A DNA stretch of 6,618 nucleotides from Planctomycetales bacterium (GTDB lineage Bacteria > Planctomycetota > Planctomycetia > Pirellulales > Thermoguttaceae). Location: positions 1-6,618 of the forward strand of contig SKJM01000553.1 of the NCBI GenBank assembly GCA_007122045.1, given 5' to 3'. Positions 6,201-6,618 of the stretch are shown piece after piece. Under the pieces are notes generated by a model. The model was not told where the DNA came from. It made no database searches and saw only the letters and a list, made by a program, of their open reading frames with translations. Each line of letters starts with the position of its first letter. Positions within the stretch are counted from its first letter, which is position 1. The position numbers were made by a program, and so were the translations under genes.

Positions 6201-6618
6201 GCGGCGTGCTTCCAGCATGCGGCGTGGAAATGGAGTTGGTGCGGCTTGCGCAGTCCCACCATGGAACCCCGCGACCTTGTGCCACCCTACTCTCTCCGCG
6301 TGGGTGAACCTGGTCGCTACCGCGCCCAGAACCACCTACCCTACCCGGATCGCCAATGACGCAGGCGATGAGCCCCTCGGCGTGTTCGGCCAGGTCGGCC
6401 ATGGTGAGGCGGCACCCGCCCTTCTCGGCGCGGCGGCGGCCGACGGTCAGCAGGCGCGCGAGCCGCCCGTAGCCGCGGCGGTCCATCGCCAGCAGCACGG
6501 CGGGTGGCGCGTCGTCGGGCGTCACCTCCGCGCCCACCAGCAGCTTCACCCCCGCCTCCTTCGCCGCCCCATGCGCCCTGACCACGCCCGCCAGGCTATT
6601 CCTGTCGGTCACCGCCAG
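3247..6618 (-). CDS. dnaE2: Error-prone DNA polymerase DnaE2 (ImuC), lacking its N-terminus at the window edge
   Basis: This C-family polymerase alpha subunit performs damage-induced, mutagenic translesion synthesis, normally with ImuA and ImuB. The visible 1123 residues (numbered from the codon at 6618) begin inside the PHP domain with LAVTDRNSLAGVVRAH, so the GTG at 6612 is an internal Val codon, not a start. Catalytic aspartates are present: PDIDVDFE (D432, D434) and KVDCLALGMLTA (D583). Other family marks are GRGSAANSAVCY, SQHTGGMVMTRG, GVFQIESRAQM, IVRPGPIQGDMVHPY and GFGEYGFPESHAASFA. A helix-hairpin-helix region (about 924-945), an OB-fold (about 1033-1076) and the typical SRDF-type ending follow. 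The protein is longer than usual because of two in-frame insertions of repetitive DNA: about residues 90-190 (variable loop before LLPYRDAFPARCYLLAEL) and about 855-885 (between CTLEP and ALRLGF). The rest is uninterrupted, so activity is plausible. imuA and imuB are not in view, and no promoter is visible. Confidence 0.97.
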   Translation of the reverse strand: MAVTDRNSLAGVVRAHGAAKEAGVKLLVGAEVTPDDAPPAVLLAMDRRGYGRLARLLTVGRRRAEKGGCRLTMADLAEHAEGLIACVIGDPGRVGGSGRGSDQVHPRGESRVAQGRGVPWWDCASRTNSISTPHAGSTPPQATEVPPDARLACHHPTSPDKPVSTPHAESTPPPATELPPGPRLAAHPPTLLEVLLPYRDAFPARCYLLAELDRGSDDRRQLERLQQGAHLAGVPLVAAAGARFHVPGRRPLCDVLTAIRLGCTVAEAGEHLLPNAERYLKSAEAMADLFAAAPEVVRRTLEVAERCNFSLDELRYEYPEELAPPGTTPTEYLRKLTAEGARERYPSGAPENVRGLIEHELALIEEMRYEAYFLTVWDLVRFARQRGILCQGRGSAANSAVCYCLGVTSVDPGRMDVLFERFISRERNEAPDIDVDFEHERREEVLQYLYEKYGRERAGMTAEVITYRPRSAVREVGKALGLSLDRVDRLAKRMEHFHEEPELDRRCRDAGIDPVSTVGKQLIALVGELVGFPRHLSQHTGGMVMTRGPLCELVPIENAAMPERTVIQWNKDDLDELGILKVDCLALGMLTAIRKCFDLVREHSGREWTLATIPPGDEGTYAMIQRADTMGVFQIESRAQMSMLPRLRPRCFYDLVIEVAIVRPGPIQGDMVHPYLRRRNGKEAVTYPNEAVRRVLEKTLGVPLFQEQAMRLAMVAAGFTPGEADRLRRAMGAWRRQGVIDEFRQRLVDGMTRNGFTPEYAEAVFRQIRGFGEYGFPESHAASFALLVYASAWLKHHYPAAFTAALLNSQPMGFYAPAQLVRDVRAHGVEVRPVDVNFSRWECTLEPVGEGAGDAESAGTTHPTNDVRGAWVNPAAETAGTTHPTRRALRLGFLMLRGMRQVHAEQITAARGDRPFRSIDDFARRTRLPRGAIARLAKAGAFESMKLGRRESLWHALDSGGEEERPLLANAEPPQEPPAALSALSSIEEVLADYRTQGLSLRGHPMQLLRERLDAAGVVPAERLATWPNNTRVRVAGIVLVRQRPSTAKGITFVTLEDETGQANLIVRPGVWKRYRQAALGAAVLLATGKLQREGSVIHVVAERLENLSDRLGELGPQSRDFC
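3963..4056. repeat. Repeat insertion in dnaE2, 3' site: two 31-bp copies plus a stem-loop
   Basis: Two direct copies of a 31-bp unit starting TCGTAGGGTG lie at 3963-3993 and 4026-4056, matching at 28 of 31 positions and offset by 63 bp, a multiple of three. Bases 3971-3986 and 3993-4008 form an imperfect stem (13 of 16 pairs) around the loop TCTCAG. Read in the dnaE2 frame, the copies encode AESAGTTHPT and AETAGTTHPT, separated by NDVRGAWVNPA. DnaE2 proteins normally go almost directly from the VDVN..WECTLEP region to ALRLGF, so this stretch is extra. It has no stop in the gene's frame. Confidence 0.75.
6050..6230. repeat. Two 82-bp direct repeats with 99-bp period
   Basis: Copy 1 is 6050-6131 and copy 2 is 6149-6230. 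They align without gaps at 67 of 82 positions. The 99-bp period equals 33 codons, so in DnaE2 the repeat appears as STPHAGSTPPQATEVPPDAR followed by LACHHPT, and STPHAESTPPPATELPPGPR followed by LAAHPPT. Each copy starts with a GTAG(G)GTGG-like end. Confidence 0.8.
6298..6344 (-). repeat. 47-nt stem-loop element, inverted copy of the 3965-4011 element
   Basis: Read on the minus strand this 47-nt stretch aligns without gaps to plus-strand 3965-4011 at 36 of 47 positions. Mismatches concentrate in the loop, while both ends (GTAGGGT at one, GGTTCACCCACGC at the other) are conserved. The mispaired bases inside the stem (AAC opposite a G/T-rich triplet) sit at the same place in both copies, as expected for a defined repeat family rather than chance. 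Confidence 0.7.

Larger units (their letters stand above)
6050..6344. repeat. Repeat insertion in dnaE2, 5' site (about 295 bp)
   Basis: This segment is bounded by GTAGGTGGGTG at its left end and the inverse of GTAGGGTAGGT at its right end, forming imperfect terminal inverted repeats. It encodes about 100 residues rich in Pro, Thr, His and Ser, with no resemblance to DnaE2, between LIACVIGDPG and LLEVLLPYRDAF. It contains two long direct copies (6050-6131, 6149-6230), an internal inverted pair (TAGGGTGG near 6150 against CCACCCTA near 6283) and a 47-nt element at 6298-6344 shared with the other dnaE2 insertion. The open frame is kept throughout. Confidence 0.75.

Noticed and set aside
6050..6230. 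CRISPR-like direct repeats
   Set aside because: There are only two diverged 82-bp copies with a 17-nt spacer inside a coding frame, with no array structure and no cas genes.
6610..6612. GTG at 6612 as the dnaE2 start
   Set aside because: The frame is open to the window edge and the preceding codons give LA before VTDRNSLAG, the interior of the conserved PHP motif. The true start lies outside.

Overview
This is a visibly G+C-rich window from what is probably a member of the Planctomycetota, possibly uncultured. The phylum assignment is inference. It rests on the style of the periplasmic rhodanese and sigma-54 regulator, and on two repeat types (GTAGGGTGG... elements and GGGGACTGGTCCATTTTCG-like elements) that I recall from planctomycete genomes but could not search here. 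No tRNA, rRNA, CRISPR array, integrase or complete transposase is visible.

Layout. (1) Positions 1-402, minus strand: a two-gene run made of a 64-residue cysteine-rich zinc-ribbon-like protein, followed 29 nt later by the start of a NifX/NifB-like (dinitrogenase iron-molybdenum cofactor family) protein that leaves the window at its left edge. (2) Positions 403-777: a divergent intergenic region with TTGCAA palindromes and a sigma-54 promoter-like match facing the zinc-ribbon gene. (3) Positions 778-1371, plus strand: an exported single-domain rhodanese. (4) Positions 1369-1605, minus: an ORF6N-domain gene cut off exactly at the rhodanese stop codon. (5) Positions 1642-2997, minus: a complete PAS / AAA+ / Fis-type sigma-54-dependent regulator with a cysteine cluster in the PAS region and GAFTDA in place of GAFTGA. 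(6) Positions 2998-3246: an intergenic region holding a REP-like repeat cluster. (7) Positions 3247-6618, minus: dnaE2 (error-prone polymerase, ImuC type), complete at the C-terminus but running off the right edge before its start.

The main unexpected feature is in dnaE2. Its reading frame carries two in-frame insertions of repetitive DNA, about 295 bp and about 94 bp. They share a 47-nt stem-loop-forming element present in opposite orientations. The larger insertion also contains two 82-bp copies, about 82% identical, spaced 99 bp apart, giving a 33-residue proline-rich protein repeat. The catalytic residues and the rest of the frame are intact, so the gene appears to have absorbed intergenic-type repeats without being broken. 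This resembles the Rickettsia palindromic elements found inside proteins.

The genes do not form one obvious pathway. The sigma-54 regulator is a reasonable candidate activator of the zinc-ribbon/NifX-like operon, because a -24/-12-like site lies upstream of that operon. dnaE2 would act in damage-induced mutagenesis, and its usual partners imuA and imuB would have to lie outside the window.
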